Shown here piece by piece: positions 7,793 to 16,083 of a DNA stretch of 30,747 nt. A program made the position numbers and the translations under genes. The first letter of the stretch is position 1. Every line of letters begins with the position of its first letter. The stretch comes from UBA2137 sp050251555 (GTDB lineage: Bacteria > Pseudomonadota > Alphaproteobacteria > Micavibrionales > Micavibrionaceae), in assembly GCA_050251555.1 (NCBI GenBank), contig JBFWMN010000015.1, positions 1-30,747 of the forward strand, given 5' to 3'. The notes under the pieces were generated by a model that worked only from the letters and a program-made list of their open reading frames with translations, was not told the origin of the DNA and did no database searches.

Positions 7793-10192
7793 ATGTCAAA
7801 AAAAGAAAACGACGATTCTACCGTCAGCGATGTTGATGGCCCGTACAGCGACGGGACATCGCAGAAACCTTCGCGTTCCATGAAAAAGGCTGCGGATGCC
7901 CCGCATGCCGACATGGGTGATGATATGGATTTAAGCGATGATCCGAGTGCGATTGCCGCGCATAATATTCCCACCGATGCATGGCCTTTAGAAGCCGACC
8001 GTCTCGCTGTGCAAGATCCGCTTATTGAGTGTTTGCGCATTATGGCGGGTCATTACGGACGTCGTACCAGCAAAAACGCATTGATTGCAGGCTTGCCGAT
8101 CCCGCAAAGCGGTATCACGCCCTCTCTTTTCATCCGTGCGGCAGCCCGTGTTGATATGCACGCAAAACTTGCCGAAAAAAGCCTTGAGGCTCTGGCAATT
8201 GCCCCGAACCTGCCTTGCATTCTGACACTTGAAGGCAATCAGGCCTGTATTTTGTGGGATATCGTATATCCGAAAAAAGGCGAGCCGACCAAAGAGCCCG
8301 GCAAAGCTGTTGAGCTGCATGAGAAAACCGCCTTTATCGTTCAGTTCCCTGAAACCGAGGACGAGAAAAAGAAAATCACGCTCGAGAAAATGCGCCAGAT
8401 CTATACGGATTATGCGCTGTTCGTGCGTCCCGTGGCCCGTACCGATGACCGTGCAGGCCCTGCCGAAATTGATACGGCCCGCGACTGGTTCTGGGGGACG
8501 ATTAAAGAAAACTGGAAAATTTATCGTGAGGTGATTGCCGGTTCTGCAATGATCAACATGTTCGCGCTGGCAACGACGCTTTTCACGATGAATGTGTATG
8601 ACCGCGTTATTCCGAACCAAGCTTTTGAAACCCTGTGGGTTCTGGCGCTTGGCGTGTTCACCGTCTTTATTTTTGATTTTACGCTGAAAAACCTGCGCGC
8701 CATGTTCCTGGATGCGGCGGGCCGTAGAGCTGACGTCAAAATCTCGGGTCAGTTGTTTGAGCAAATGCTCGGTATGCAGCTTGCCGCACGGCCCTCAAGC
8801 GCGGGGGTTCTGGCAGCCAATATGCGCGAATTTGAAACGATCCGGGACTTCTTTACATCTGTGACGATGGCAGCGCTTCTGGATCTGCCCTTTACGCTCT
8901 TCTTCCTCGTCATTATTGCGGTTATCGGCGGCCCGATTGTTTTCGTGCCTCTGGTTGCCATTCCGCTGGTTGCTGCGGGCGGCTGGCTTTTGCAAAAGCC
9001 GATGCGTGCCGTCGTCAAAGCGTCTCTTCATGAGAGTGCGCTGAAAAACGCGCTGCTTTTCGAAACCATTACGGGTCTTGAAGCCATTAAAACGCAGGCC
9101 GCCGAAGGGCATATCCAGCGCAAATGGGAAGAGCTGACAGAAAAAGCTTCGATGACATCAATCAAGTCGCGTCGCGTGTCTTCTTTTGCCCTGAACTATT
9201 CGGTTCTCGTTCAGCAATTTACCAGTGTCGCCATTGTGATTGTCGGAGTTTACTTGATCTCCGAAGGCATGCTGACCATGGGGGGATTGATTGCCTCTGT
9301 GATGTTGTCGGCACGTGCGATGGCACCTTTGTCACAATTGGCGGGTCTTCTGACACGTTTTAACCAGACATGGCAGTCCTACAAACAACTCGAAGAATTG
9401 ATGAAGCGCCCGGTTGAGCGTCCTGCTGGCAAGCATTTCATCTCTCTCAATCATGTGCGTGGTCGCATCGAGTTCCGTGATGTTGTCTTCCGTTATCCCG
9501 GGCAAACCCGCCCCGCACTGCAAAGTCTGACCTTTGCGGTTGAGCCGGGCGACAAGGTCGGAATTATCGGTGCCGTGGGCTCAGGGAAAACGACGATTGA
9601 GCGTTTGCTGCTTAATCTCTATCAGCCTGAAAGCGGTGCGGTTCTGTTGGACGGGACGGATGTCCGCCAGATTGATCCAGGTGATCTCCGTCGCAATATC
9701 GGCGGAGTGCAGCAGGGTGAGCAGCTATTCTTCGGTTCTGTGCGTGAAAATATCACGATGGGCCATGAAACAGCGCCTGACCGAGCCGTCTTGCGTGCTG
9801 CCGAACTGGCAGGTGTGATGGAATTTTTACGTGATACCGAAACAGGTCTGGATACCCAAGTCGGTGAACGCGGTGAGGCCTTGTCAGGTGGTCAACGCCA
9901 GTCCGTGGCGATTGCCCGCGCCCTTCTGTACGATCCCCCCGTTCTGGTTCTTGACGAACCGACTGCATCCATGGACCCTGCGTCTGAAAACAGATTGCGC
10001 AAGCGTCTTCATAAGATTGCCGAGAACAAGACTGTGCTGCTGATCACACACAAAGGTGCAATGCTGTCTCTTGTGAACAAGCTCATTCTGATCGATCGCG
10101 GCCGCCTGATTGCCTACGGCCCCAAAGACGAGGTCATCCGCAACCTGCAGGCCCGCCAGTACGGTACCGAAGCCGAGCGTACAGATATTTAA
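7793..10192 (+). CDS. Type I secretion ABC transporter, LapB/LssB type
   Basis: Inner-membrane ATPase/permease that would recognise the adhesin C-terminus and drive its export; 799 residues. Residues 1-60 are acidic and low complexity. Residues about 70-200 form a C39-peptidase-like domain (DPLIECLRIMAGHYGRRTS, later EGNQACILWD) without a catalytic Cys in the expected place, as in exporters that do not cleave their substrate. The membrane domain spans about 240-520. The nucleotide-binding domain carries Walker A (GAVGSGKTT, about 592-600), a Q-loop (GGVQQGEQLFF), the signature LSGGQRQ (about 697-703), Walker B (VLVLDEPTASMD, about 716-727) and an H-loop (LLITHK, about 748-753). All catalytic motifs look intact. 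The fusion protein gene follows after 13 bases, so the two are almost certainly cotranscribed. Confidence 0.93.
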   Translation: MSKKENDDSTVSDVDGPYSDGTSQKPSRSMKKAADAPHADMGDDMDLSDDPSAIAAHNIPTDAWPLEADRLAVQDPLIECLRIMAGHYGRRTSKNALIAGLPIPQSGITPSLFIRAAARVDMHAKLAEKSLEALAIAPNLPCILTLEGNQACILWDIVYPKKGEPTKEPGKAVELHEKTAFIVQFPETEDEKKKITLEKMRQIYTDYALFVRPVARTDDRAGPAEIDTARDWFWGTIKENWKIYREVIAGSAMINMFALATTLFTMNVYDRVIPNQAFETLWVLALGVFTVFIFDFTLKNLRAMFLDAAGRRADVKISGQLFEQMLGMQLAARPSSAGVLAANMREFETIRDFFTSVTMAALLDLPFTLFFLVIIAVIGGPIVFVPLVAIPLVAAGGWLLQKPMRAVVKASLHESALKNALLFETITGLEAIKTQAAEGHIQRKWEELTEKASMTSIKSRRVSSFALNYSVLVQQFTSVAIVIVGVYLISEGMLTMGGLIASVMLSARAMAPLSQLAGLLTRFNQTWQSYKQLEELMKRPVERPAGKHFISLNHVRGRIEFRDVVFRYPGQTRPALQSLTFAVEPGDKVGIIGAVGSGKTTIERLLLNLYQPESGAVLLDGTDVRQIDPGDLRRNIGGVQQGEQLFFGSVRENITMGHETAPDRAVLRAAELAGVMEFLRDTETGLDTQVGERGEALSGGQRQSVAIARALLYDPPVLVLDEPTASMDPASENRLRKRLHKIAENKTVLLITHKGAMLSLVNKLILIDRGRLIAYGPKDEVIRNLQARQYGTEAERTDI

Positions 10193-10205
10193 GGGAATTG
10201 GATAA

Positions 10206-11672
10206 ATGGCTGAGAATAAAAACACCAAACCGAAAAAGGACAATATCCCGACCATGGAAGAGGGGGAAACCGTCACCATGGATCTGAGCGTCAATAAGAC
10301 CGAAGATTGGGAAAAAATCCGTATGGGCTGGGCCAAGCGTCAGGTTGAAAAACTGCAGGCCCACGCCGAACGCACTTTTGTCGTGGATGAGGATATTCCG
10401 ATGAGCGCGCATATGACGCTCGTCATTATCACATTGTTCTTCATATTCTTTATTTTCTGGGCCTCTTTTGCCGAGATGGATGAAGTGACACGCGGTTTCG
10501 GTAAGGTTATTCCCTCATCCGAATTGCAGGAAGTGGCCTCTCTTGAGCCAGGTATTGTCGATGAGTTTATGGTGCGAAAAGGCGACCGCGTGAAACAGGG
10601 GCAGGTCCTTGTACGCCTGCGCGATGTGGCGGCAACGTCCGATTTGGAAACGAACGAAGCGCGCTATCTCGGTCTTCAGGCTGCGATTACGCGATTGAAA
10701 GCTGAAGTCGACGGTGCTGCAACGGTTGAATTTACCGAGGACGTGCAAAAAGGTGCCCCGAAATCGGTGCGCGAGCAGTTGAATACGTTCCGCACGAATA
10801 AGCGCCAGCTTGAAGAGCAGAAAATGGTTCTCGAAAGCCAGTTGGCGCAGCGTCGGCAGGAAATCAACGAGGCCCAGCAGCGCGCCTCTGACTTGAGCCG
10901 TACCATTGCCCTTTCCAGACAGGAAAAAAGCATGATTGAGCCGCTTGTGAAACGGGGCTCCGCACCGCAAATCGAACTGATTCAATTGGAGCGCGGTATT
11001 GCCGAGCGCCAGACGGAGCTGAACTCGGTGCGCGAGAGCATCCCGCGTGCGCGCTCTGCCATGAATGAGGCGCAAGCCCGTATCAGTGAGCTGGAAAGCA
11101 CCTATAAGGCCGATGCGCAAACGGAGCTTTCGGAAAAAACAATTGAGTTAAGCTCCATTGAAAAAGCGCTGACTGGCCTTGAAGATAAGAGAAACCGGAC
11201 CGAACTGACATCACCTGTCACAGGGATCGTGCAAAATATCACAGTCACCACCAAAGGCGGTGTGGTTCAAGCAGGACAGCCGATTGTCCAGATTGTACCG
11301 GAAGGCGAGCCGCTTTTTGTCGAAGCTAAGATCAAGCCGCGTGATGTTGCGTTCTTGCGCCCGCGCATGGGTGATCATGCAGGACAAAAAGCGACTGTCA
11401 AAATTACGGCTTATGATTATTCGATCTATGGCGGTCTGGACGGAGAGCTGATTGATATTTCTCCCGATACCATCACGGATGAAAAGGGTGAGACTTTCTA
11501 CCGCGTGCGCGTCAAAACCAATGAGACAGAGCTACACAGAAAAGGTGAAGTCCTGCCGATCTCAACGGGTATGGAGGCACAGGTCGATATTTTGACGGGG
11601 CAAAAAACCGTGATGGAATATCTCTTGAAACCGTTCGTGAAGACCCTGACCCAATCGATGAGCGAGCGTTAA
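10206..11672 (+). CDS. HlyD-family type I secretion membrane fusion protein
   Basis: Periplasmic adaptor linking the ABC transporter to the TolC-like channel; 488 residues. A cytoplasmic N-terminus of about 69 residues precedes a single membrane segment (about 70-90, TLVIITLFFIFFIFWASF). Then come a lipoyl/barrel-sandwich half (EPGIVDEFMVRKGDRVKQGQ), a long coiled coil (about 190-340, rich in Glu, Gln and Arg), the second lipoyl half (TSPVTGIVQNI) and a beta-barrel region ending TGMEAQVDILTGQKTVMEYL, which is the characteristic HlyD C-terminus. The start is supported by AAGGGA 9 bases upstream, overlapping the stop codon of the transporter gene, which suggests translational coupling. It is the last gene of the exporter set; uppP converges on it with only 4 bases between the stop codons. 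Confidence 0.93.
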   Translation: MAENKNTKPKKDNIPTMEEGETVTMDLSVNKTEDWEKIRMGWAKRQVEKLQAHAERTFVVDEDIPMSAHMTLVIITLFFIFFIFWASFAEMDEVTRGFGKVIPSSELQEVASLEPGIVDEFMVRKGDRVKQGQVLVRLRDVAATSDLETNEARYLGLQAAITRLKAEVDGAATVEFTEDVQKGAPKSVREQLNTFRTNKRQLEEQKMVLESQLAQRRQEINEAQQRASDLSRTIALSRQEKSMIEPLVKRGSAPQIELIQLERGIAERQTELNSVRESIPRARSAMNEAQARISELESTYKADAQTELSEKTIELSSIEKALTGLEDKRNRTELTSPVTGIVQNITVTTKGGVVQAGQPIVQIVPEGEPLFVEAKIKPRDVAFLRPRMGDHAGQKATVKITAYDYSIYGGLDGELIDISPDTITDEKGETFYRVRVKTNETELHRKGEVLPISTGMEAQVDILTGQKTVMEYLLKPFVKTLTQSMSER

Positions 11673-11676
11673 GTCT

Positions 11677-12504
11677 TTAAAGAACGTCGAAGAAAAGAAG
11701 CGCCAATAAGACGAGTCCCAGTGCCACGCGATAAATAACGAAGGGCATGAAGGACATGCTTTTGAGACTTTTCATCATCACCCAGATTGTCGCGTAAGCC
11801 GAAAAAAAGGATAGGAGAATACCGATCACGACGTCCTGTCCGATCACCAGCACATCATTTCGATAAAGCGACAAACCGCCCAGCACGCCTGCTCCGCTGA
11901 TGGCAACCATTGATAAGAGGAGTGAGAAGCGGGCCGCTTCGACACGTGTCAGCTTTAAAAGACGTCCCGCCGTCATCGTAATGCCGGATCGGGAAGTCCC
12001 CGGAATAAGGGCAACAGCCTGCATCAACCCGATCATCAAGGCCTGCTTAAGGCTCATCTCACCTGCATCTTGCTTAATTTCAGGGCGTCTGTCCGCCCAC
12101 CCCAGCAGCAGCCCAAAGACAATGCTGATGGTGGCGATGACTGCAACGGAATTCAGAATATTGGGCAGGTAATATTGCATGAGGGCCCCCGTTAAAATGA
12201 CGGGAAGGGAGCCGATCAGTACAAGAAGAGTCAGGCGGCGATTTGCCGTTTCTTTGCGGGTAATGATGTCGCATGCGCCACCGATCAGATGTCCGACATC
12301 CGTTCTGAAATAAAGGATAACCGCAAGTAACGTCCCGACATGAACGGCGATATCCAGAAGGTGATTGGCGGCAAAATTGATCTGCGCAGCATTCTCGCCT
12401 TCCAGTGCCCAATGGGTCAGAATGAGGTGACCGCTCGAGCTGATCGGCAGAAACTCTGTGATACCTTGAACGAGAGCCAGAATAATCAGATGAAATAGGG
12501 GCAT
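11677..12504 (-). CDS. uppP: Undecaprenyl-diphosphate phosphatase (UppP/BacA)
   Basis: Integral membrane phosphatase that converts undecaprenyl diphosphate to the monophosphate, recycling the lipid carrier for peptidoglycan and other envelope polymers. The 275-residue length is normal for the family. The N-terminal motif is present (Q13 and E17 in QGITEFLPISSSGHL, giving the (E/Q)xxxE pattern, with Ser23 and His26), as is the second motif PGTSRSG near residue 171. Several hydrophobic helices fill the rest. The start codon has no clear Shine-Dalgarno sequence (CTTCAAAAACTT precedes it). A TATAAC hexamer lies at 12527-12522, about 18 bases upstream, so the leader may be very short. The gene is convergent with the hlyD-like gene and divergent from yceI, and is functionally unrelated to the secretion locus as far as can be seen. 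Confidence 0.95.
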   Translation of the reverse strand: MPLFHLIILALVQGITEFLPISSSGHLILTHWALEGENAAQINFAANHLLDIAVHVGTLLAVILYFRTDVGHLIGGACDIITRKETANRRLTLLVLIGSLPVILTGALMQYYLPNILNSVAVIATISIVFGLLLGWADRRPEIKQDAGEMSLKQALMIGLMQAVALIPGTSRSGITMTAGRLLKLTRVEAARFSLLLSMVAISGAGVLGGLSLYRNDVLVIGQDVVIGILLSFFSAYATIWVMMKSLKSMSFMPFVIYRVALGLVLLALLFFDVL

Positions 12505-12614
12505 AAGTTTTTGAAGGCTGTGTTATATTATCGATAGCGTTTCTCTTGACGCTTGCGCGAATGCGCTTATCTCTAATATCTACCTGTTTTTAATCCAACT
12601 TCATAGGGGGAAAC
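12505..12614. promoter_or_regulatory. Divergent promoter region between uppP and yceI
   Basis: A 110-base AT-rich gap that must contain both divergent promoters. On the + strand TTGACG (12546-12551) and TAATAT (12574-12579) are each good hexamers, but their 22-base spacing is too long for a standard sigma-70 promoter. The yceI ribosome binding site AGGGGG (12605-12610) precedes its GTG start. Confidence 0.35.
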
Positions 12615-13226
12615 GTGAAGATCATCACCACACCTTTACGGACTTTAGCTGTTGCAGGCCTTCTTCTGGCGGCGACAGGCACTGGGGCGGCATATGCCGA
12701 AAGCCAGAAATACACGCTTGAAATGCCGCATACGCAAGTGCTCTTTGCGGTCGACCATATGGGCTTTACCAAATCCTATGGTCAATTTCTGAAATTTGAT
12801 GGCGGCTTCACCTTTGATGAGAGCGACCCCGAGGCGGCAACTATTGATGTCACCATTGATACAAACAGTCTTGAGATGGATGACGAAAAATGGAACGAGC
12901 ACCTGAAAAACGCGGATTTCTTCAATGTCGAGAAATTCCCTTCGATGCATTTTGTCTCTACAAAAATCGAAAAGACGGGTGAGCGCACCGGCATCGTGAC
13001 GGGCGACCTGACATTGCTGGGTGTAACTAAACCCGTCACACTGAATGTCACCTTTAATAAAAAAGGTCCGCACCCGATGAAAGAGCTGACGGTTGCCGGT
13101 TTTTCTGCAAAAGGCGAGTTGAAACGCTCCGATTTCGGAATGGGCTACGGTATTCCTATGGTTGGTGACACGGTTGACATTATTCTGGAAGTGCATGGGG
13201 AAACACCGGCACCAAAAAATGAATAA
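12615..13226 (+). CDS. YceI-family periplasmic protein
   Basis: Exported lipocalin-like protein of the YceI family, 203 residues. Family members bind polyisoprenoid lipids in a beta-barrel and are often associated with cytochrome b561, but the physiological role is not settled. A signal peptide is clear (MKIITTPLRTLAVAGLLLAA, likely cleaved after AYA). The mature domain shows the usual YceI landmarks: the N-terminal strand YTLEMPHTQVLFAVDHMGFTK, the NADFFNVEKFPSMHFVSTKI stretch, GDLTLLGVTKPVTL, and the C-terminal GMGYGIPMVGDTVDIILEV. The start codon is GTG, chosen because AGGGGG lies 4 bases upstream and the signal peptide begins there. Its TAA overlaps the ATG of the next gene by one base (TAATG), so the two YceI-containing proteins are translationally coupled. 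Confidence 0.92.
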   Translation: MKIITTPLRTLAVAGLLLAATGTGAAYAESQKYTLEMPHTQVLFAVDHMGFTKSYGQFLKFDGGFTFDESDPEAATIDVTIDTNSLEMDDEKWNEHLKNADFFNVEKFPSMHFVSTKIEKTGERTGIVTGDLTLLGVTKPVTLNVTFNKKGPHPMKELTVAGFSAKGELKRSDFGMGYGIPMVGDTVDIILEVHGETPAPKNE

Positions 13227-14344
13227 TGGAAAACGGCACCCCGATCCCTGAAAAGCAAACGTATGATCCGGTGGCAAAAACATTCCACTGGGTCATTGCT
13301 TTGCTGATTATCGGCTTATTGTGCCTTGGGCTTTATATGGACACGCTGGAGTTTTCGCCTTCGAAACTCCAGCTTTATGATCTGCATAAGTCATTCGGTA
13401 TTACTGTTTTACTGCTGATCTCATTACGACTTCTCTGGCGTTTGAGCCGGACTTATCCGCTGCACCTTCTCACGCATAAAAAATGGGAGAAGGTTTTAGC
13501 CCGCCTGACACATGTCGCACTTTATATTTGTGCCTTTGCCATGCCGCTTTCAGGCTGGGCTATGTCGTCATCTTCGGGCTACGGGGCGCATATTTTCGGG
13601 CTGTTTAACCTGCCTGCCATTACGCCTGAAAGTAAGGATCTCACAGGTCTTTTTAAAGAGATTCATGCCCTTACTGCGTGGGGGCTGATCGGCCTGATTG
13701 GTTTACATTTTGCAGGTGCATTGAAGCACCATATGATTGATAAGGACGCGACCTTGCGCCGCATGCTGCCTTTCGTCAAACCGGTAATTGTGGCGGCCCT
13801 GGTGATAGTGTCCTTGGGTGGGCAAGAGGCACAGGCTGCGCCGCAAAGCTGGACTGTGCAACCTTGGAAATCCTCGCTGGAATTTTCAGGCGTGCAACGC
13901 GGCGAGGCTTTTTCCGGAAGTTTTGGGAAATGGGATGCGGTGATTGCCTTTGATGCGGATGATCTTGAAGTCTCATCTGTGACGGCAACCATCAATACGG
14001 AACAGGTCAGTTCCAAAATTCAGGATGTTGCAGGCTATGTAACGGGGGCTGCGTGGTTGGATGCCGCGCAATACCCCGAAGCCACCTTTGTCTCCAAAAG
14101 CTTTTCCAAGACCGATGACACGCATTTTACGGTGACAGGCGATTTCACGCTGAAAGGTGTAACCAAAGAAATCAGCTTCCCCTTTACCTTGGTCGAGGGT
14201 GAAGAAAACAGCCGTGTCATGGATGCGCAATTTCCGGTAAAGCGTCTGGATTATGGCGTTGGCAGCGGCGATTGGGTTGATACAGCCATTGTCGGCGACA
14301 CGGTTATGATTAAATTGCATATGATTGCTGTCCCTCAAGACTAG
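13226..14344 (+). CDS. Cytochrome b561-YceI fusion protein
   Basis: Two domains in one 372-residue chain. Residues about 13-180 form a bacterial cytochrome b561, a diheme inner-membrane electron carrier with four helices. Candidate heme ligands are His21 (TFHW), His54 (DLHKS), His147 (EIHAL) and His161 (GLHFAGALKHH). Residues about 205-370 are a second YceI domain (SWTVQPWKSSLEFSG, DAAQYPEATFVSKS, GDFTLKGVTKEISF). Between them, residues about 184-204 form a hydrophobic stretch ending AQA/A that looks like a signal peptide and would place the YceI domain in the periplasm. The partner gene immediately upstream encodes a free YceI protein. A role in moving electrons to or from a quinone- or polyisoprenoid-bound substrate is plausible but not shown. 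Confidence 0.88.
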   Translation: MENGTPIPEKQTYDPVAKTFHWVIALLIIGLLCLGLYMDTLEFSPSKLQLYDLHKSFGITVLLLISLRLLWRLSRTYPLHLLTHKKWEKVLARLTHVALYICAFAMPLSGWAMSSSSGYGAHIFGLFNLPAITPESKDLTGLFKEIHALTAWGLIGLIGLHFAGALKHHMIDKDATLRRMLPFVKPVIVAALVIVSLGGQEAQAAPQSWTVQPWKSSLEFSGVQRGEAFSGSFGKWDAVIAFDADDLEVSSVTATINTEQVSSKIQDVAGYVTGAAWLDAAQYPEATFVSKSFSKTDDTHFTVTGDFTLKGVTKEISFPFTLVEGEENSRVMDAQFPVKRLDYGVGSGDWVDTAIVGDTVMIKLHMIAVPQD

Positions 14345-14377
14345 AAAAATGCTTCACGGGCAGGGGGGAAAACTGAT

Positions 14378-14437
14378 ATGATCTTTCACAATTATGAGAA
14401 CACTTTATCACCTCTGGCTTCAGCCTTTTTCCCGTAA
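14378..14437 (+). other. Short ORF with strong ribosome binding site overlapping the GST start
   Basis: An ATG at 14378 has GGGGGG at 14363-14368 about nine bases upstream and opens a 19-codon frame (MIFHNYENTLSPLASAFFP) that ends inside the GST gene in another frame. The GST ATG at 14394 lacks its own good site. The short frame may be a translated leader or chance. Confidence 0.25.
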
Positions 14438-15062
14438 AGTCCGTATCGTTCTGGCTGAAAAAGGTCTTGAGTTTCAAACACAAATCGAAAAAGTCTGGGA
14501 ACGCCGTACGGAGTTTCTGGCCCTCAACCCTGCGGGCGACGTGCCTGTGCTGGTCGAACCCGATGGCACCACACTCGCCAACTCGGCAGTGATTTGCGAA
14601 TATCTGGAAGAGGTTTACCCTGAAATCAGCCTTCTGGGGCTTGATCCCGTGCAACGCGCCGAAGTGCGTCGTCTGGTCGGCTGGTTCGATGTGAAGTTCA
14701 ACCGCGAGGTCACGGACAATCTGTTTGGTGAAAAACTGATGAAATCCGTCCTGCATTTGGGTGAACCGCACGGACCTTCGGTGCGTGCCGGTCATGCCAA
14801 TATCCATTATCATCTCGATTATATCGGCTTTCTGATTGAGCGCCGCCAATGGCTGGCAGGCGAGCATTTCTCTTTGGCCGATATCGCGGCTGCCGCCCAT
14901 TTGTCCGCCATTGATTATATCGGTGATGTGCCGTGGGATGAGCACCATGCGGCGCGTGACTGGTATTCGCGGATCAAATCGCGCCCAAGTTTCCAGCCCC
15001 TTCTACAAGACCGAGTCCCGGGCTTTGTCCCTGTGAAACACTACGAAGATGTGAACTTCTAG
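14394..15062 (+). CDS. Glutathione S-transferase family protein
   Basis: Cytosolic 222-residue protein with the two-domain GST layout. The N-terminal thioredoxin fold covers residues 1 to about 78: LYHLWLQPFSRKVRIVLAEK with Ser13 in the position of the catalytic residue, the cis-Pro segment GDVPVLVEPDG, and NSAVICEYLEE in the glutathione-binding position. The helical C-terminal domain contains FSLADIAAAAHLSAIDYIGDVPW, the usual N-capping box region. The substrate is unknown. The ATG at 14394 is chosen because MRTLYH is where family members begin; the best upstream Shine-Dalgarno (GGGGGG, 14363-14368) is better spaced for an out-of-frame ATG at 14378. The gene lies 49 bases after the b561-YceI gene and 60 before the next, so cotranscription is likely. 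Confidence 0.9.
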   Translation: MRTLYHLWLQPFSRKVRIVLAEKGLEFQTQIEKVWERRTEFLALNPAGDVPVLVEPDGTTLANSAVICEYLEEVYPEISLLGLDPVQRAEVRRLVGWFDVKFNREVTDNLFGEKLMKSVLHLGEPHGPSVRAGHANIHYHLDYIGFLIERRQWLAGEHFSLADIAAAAHLSAIDYIGDVPWDEHHAARDWYSRIKSRPSFQPLLQDRVPGFVPVKHYEDVNF

Positions 15063-15122
15063 GATTTAAAAAAACTCTCACATCTTCGAAACAATCAAGA
15101 ACAACAAAAATAACGGTGTCAC

Positions 15123-16061
15123 ATGAGCGAAAGCGCCTCTTCCAAACCCAAAAAGACTATTTTCTGTTTCGGATTCGGCTACACTTGCGTGCATTTGGCA
15201 AATTTTCTCAAATCTTCTGAGGCAGCAGATATCAACTGGGTCGTGAAAGGCACAACCCGTGACCCCGAAAAAAAGGATTATTACAAAGAGCGCGATGTAC
15301 GCCTTTTTGTCCATGACACTCTTTCTCCTTTGCCTGAGCTCGTCTCCATCTTGCAAGGTGTCACCCATATTCTGATTTCCGCGCCGCCTGATAAGGAAGG
15401 CTGCCCCGTATTTCGTGCATACGCGAAAGACATTGTCGAACTCGCTGACGCCGAATGGATCGGCTATCTCTCGACCACGGGTGTCTATGGTGATCGTGGT
15501 GGCGCGCAAGTTGATGAGACGGCTGAAATTCGCCCGTCAACCATCCGCGGTTCGCGTCGGGAGCTGGCAGAGCAACAATGGCTCTCGCTGTTTGAAAAAC
15601 ACAACATGCCCGTACAGGTCTTTCGCTTGGCGGGAATCTATGGCCCGGGACGTTCTGCGATTGAATCGGTTACGGCAGGTATTGCGCGCCGTATTTATAA
15701 GGAAGGTCATGTTTTCAACCGCGTTCATGTCGGTGATATCGTCAATATCGTCTATGAAACCATGATGAACCCGCGCCCGGGTGAGATTTACAATGTTTCG
15801 GATGATGAGCCTGCCCCCTCGCATGAAGTCATCGGCTATGCGTGTGAGCTTCTCGATATCGCGCCGCCACCCGTTGTTGCCATTGAAAATGCCAATCTGG
15901 CGCCCATCACAATGAGCTTTTATTCGGATAACAAGCGCGTCATCAATAAGAAGGTGAAAGCGGATCTGGGGATTGAGCTGATTTATCCCACCTACCGCGA
16001 AGGCTTGAAGAATTGCCTTGAAGTGATGCGCACCCAAGAAGCCGCCAGCAAAAAAGCTTAA
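15123..16061 (+). CDS. NAD(P)-binding SDR-family protein, YeeZ-like
   Basis: A 312-residue Rossmann-fold protein of the extended or atypical short-chain dehydrogenase group, resembling YeeZ and related NAD-dependent epimerase/dehydratase-like proteins. The nucleotide-binding motif is near the start (FCFGFGYTCVHLA, about residues 16-28), and THILISAPPD is the second strand/loop. STTGVYGDRGGAQVDE carries the Ser/Thr and Tyr positions usual for the active site, although the canonical YxxxK is not obvious, which is common in atypical SDRs. FRLAGIYGPGRSAIE and RVHVGDIVN are typical of the family. The substrate cannot be inferred. The start has no convincing ribosome binding site, but no better ATG is present. 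It converges on the histidine kinase gene with 22 bases between the stops. Confidence 0.85.
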   Translation: MSESASSKPKKTIFCFGFGYTCVHLANFLKSSEAADINWVVKGTTRDPEKKDYYKERDVRLFVHDTLSPLPELVSILQGVTHILISAPPDKEGCPVFRAYAKDIVELADAEWIGYLSTTGVYGDRGGAQVDETAEIRPSTIRGSRRELAEQQWLSLFEKHNMPVQVFRLAGIYGPGRSAIESVTAGIARRIYKEGHVFNRVHVGDIVNIVYETMMNPRPGEIYNVSDDEPAPSHEVIGYACELLDIAPPPVVAIENANLAPITMSFYSDNKRVINKKVKADLGIELIYPTYREGLKNCLEVMRTQEAASKKA

Positions 16062-16083
16062 AGAATCAGAGTATTTATACCCG

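Noticed and set aside
12546..12579. TTGACG ... TAATAT as a yceI promoter
   Set aside because: The 22-base spacing is outside the usual 16-18 range; kept only as a remark on the divergent region.
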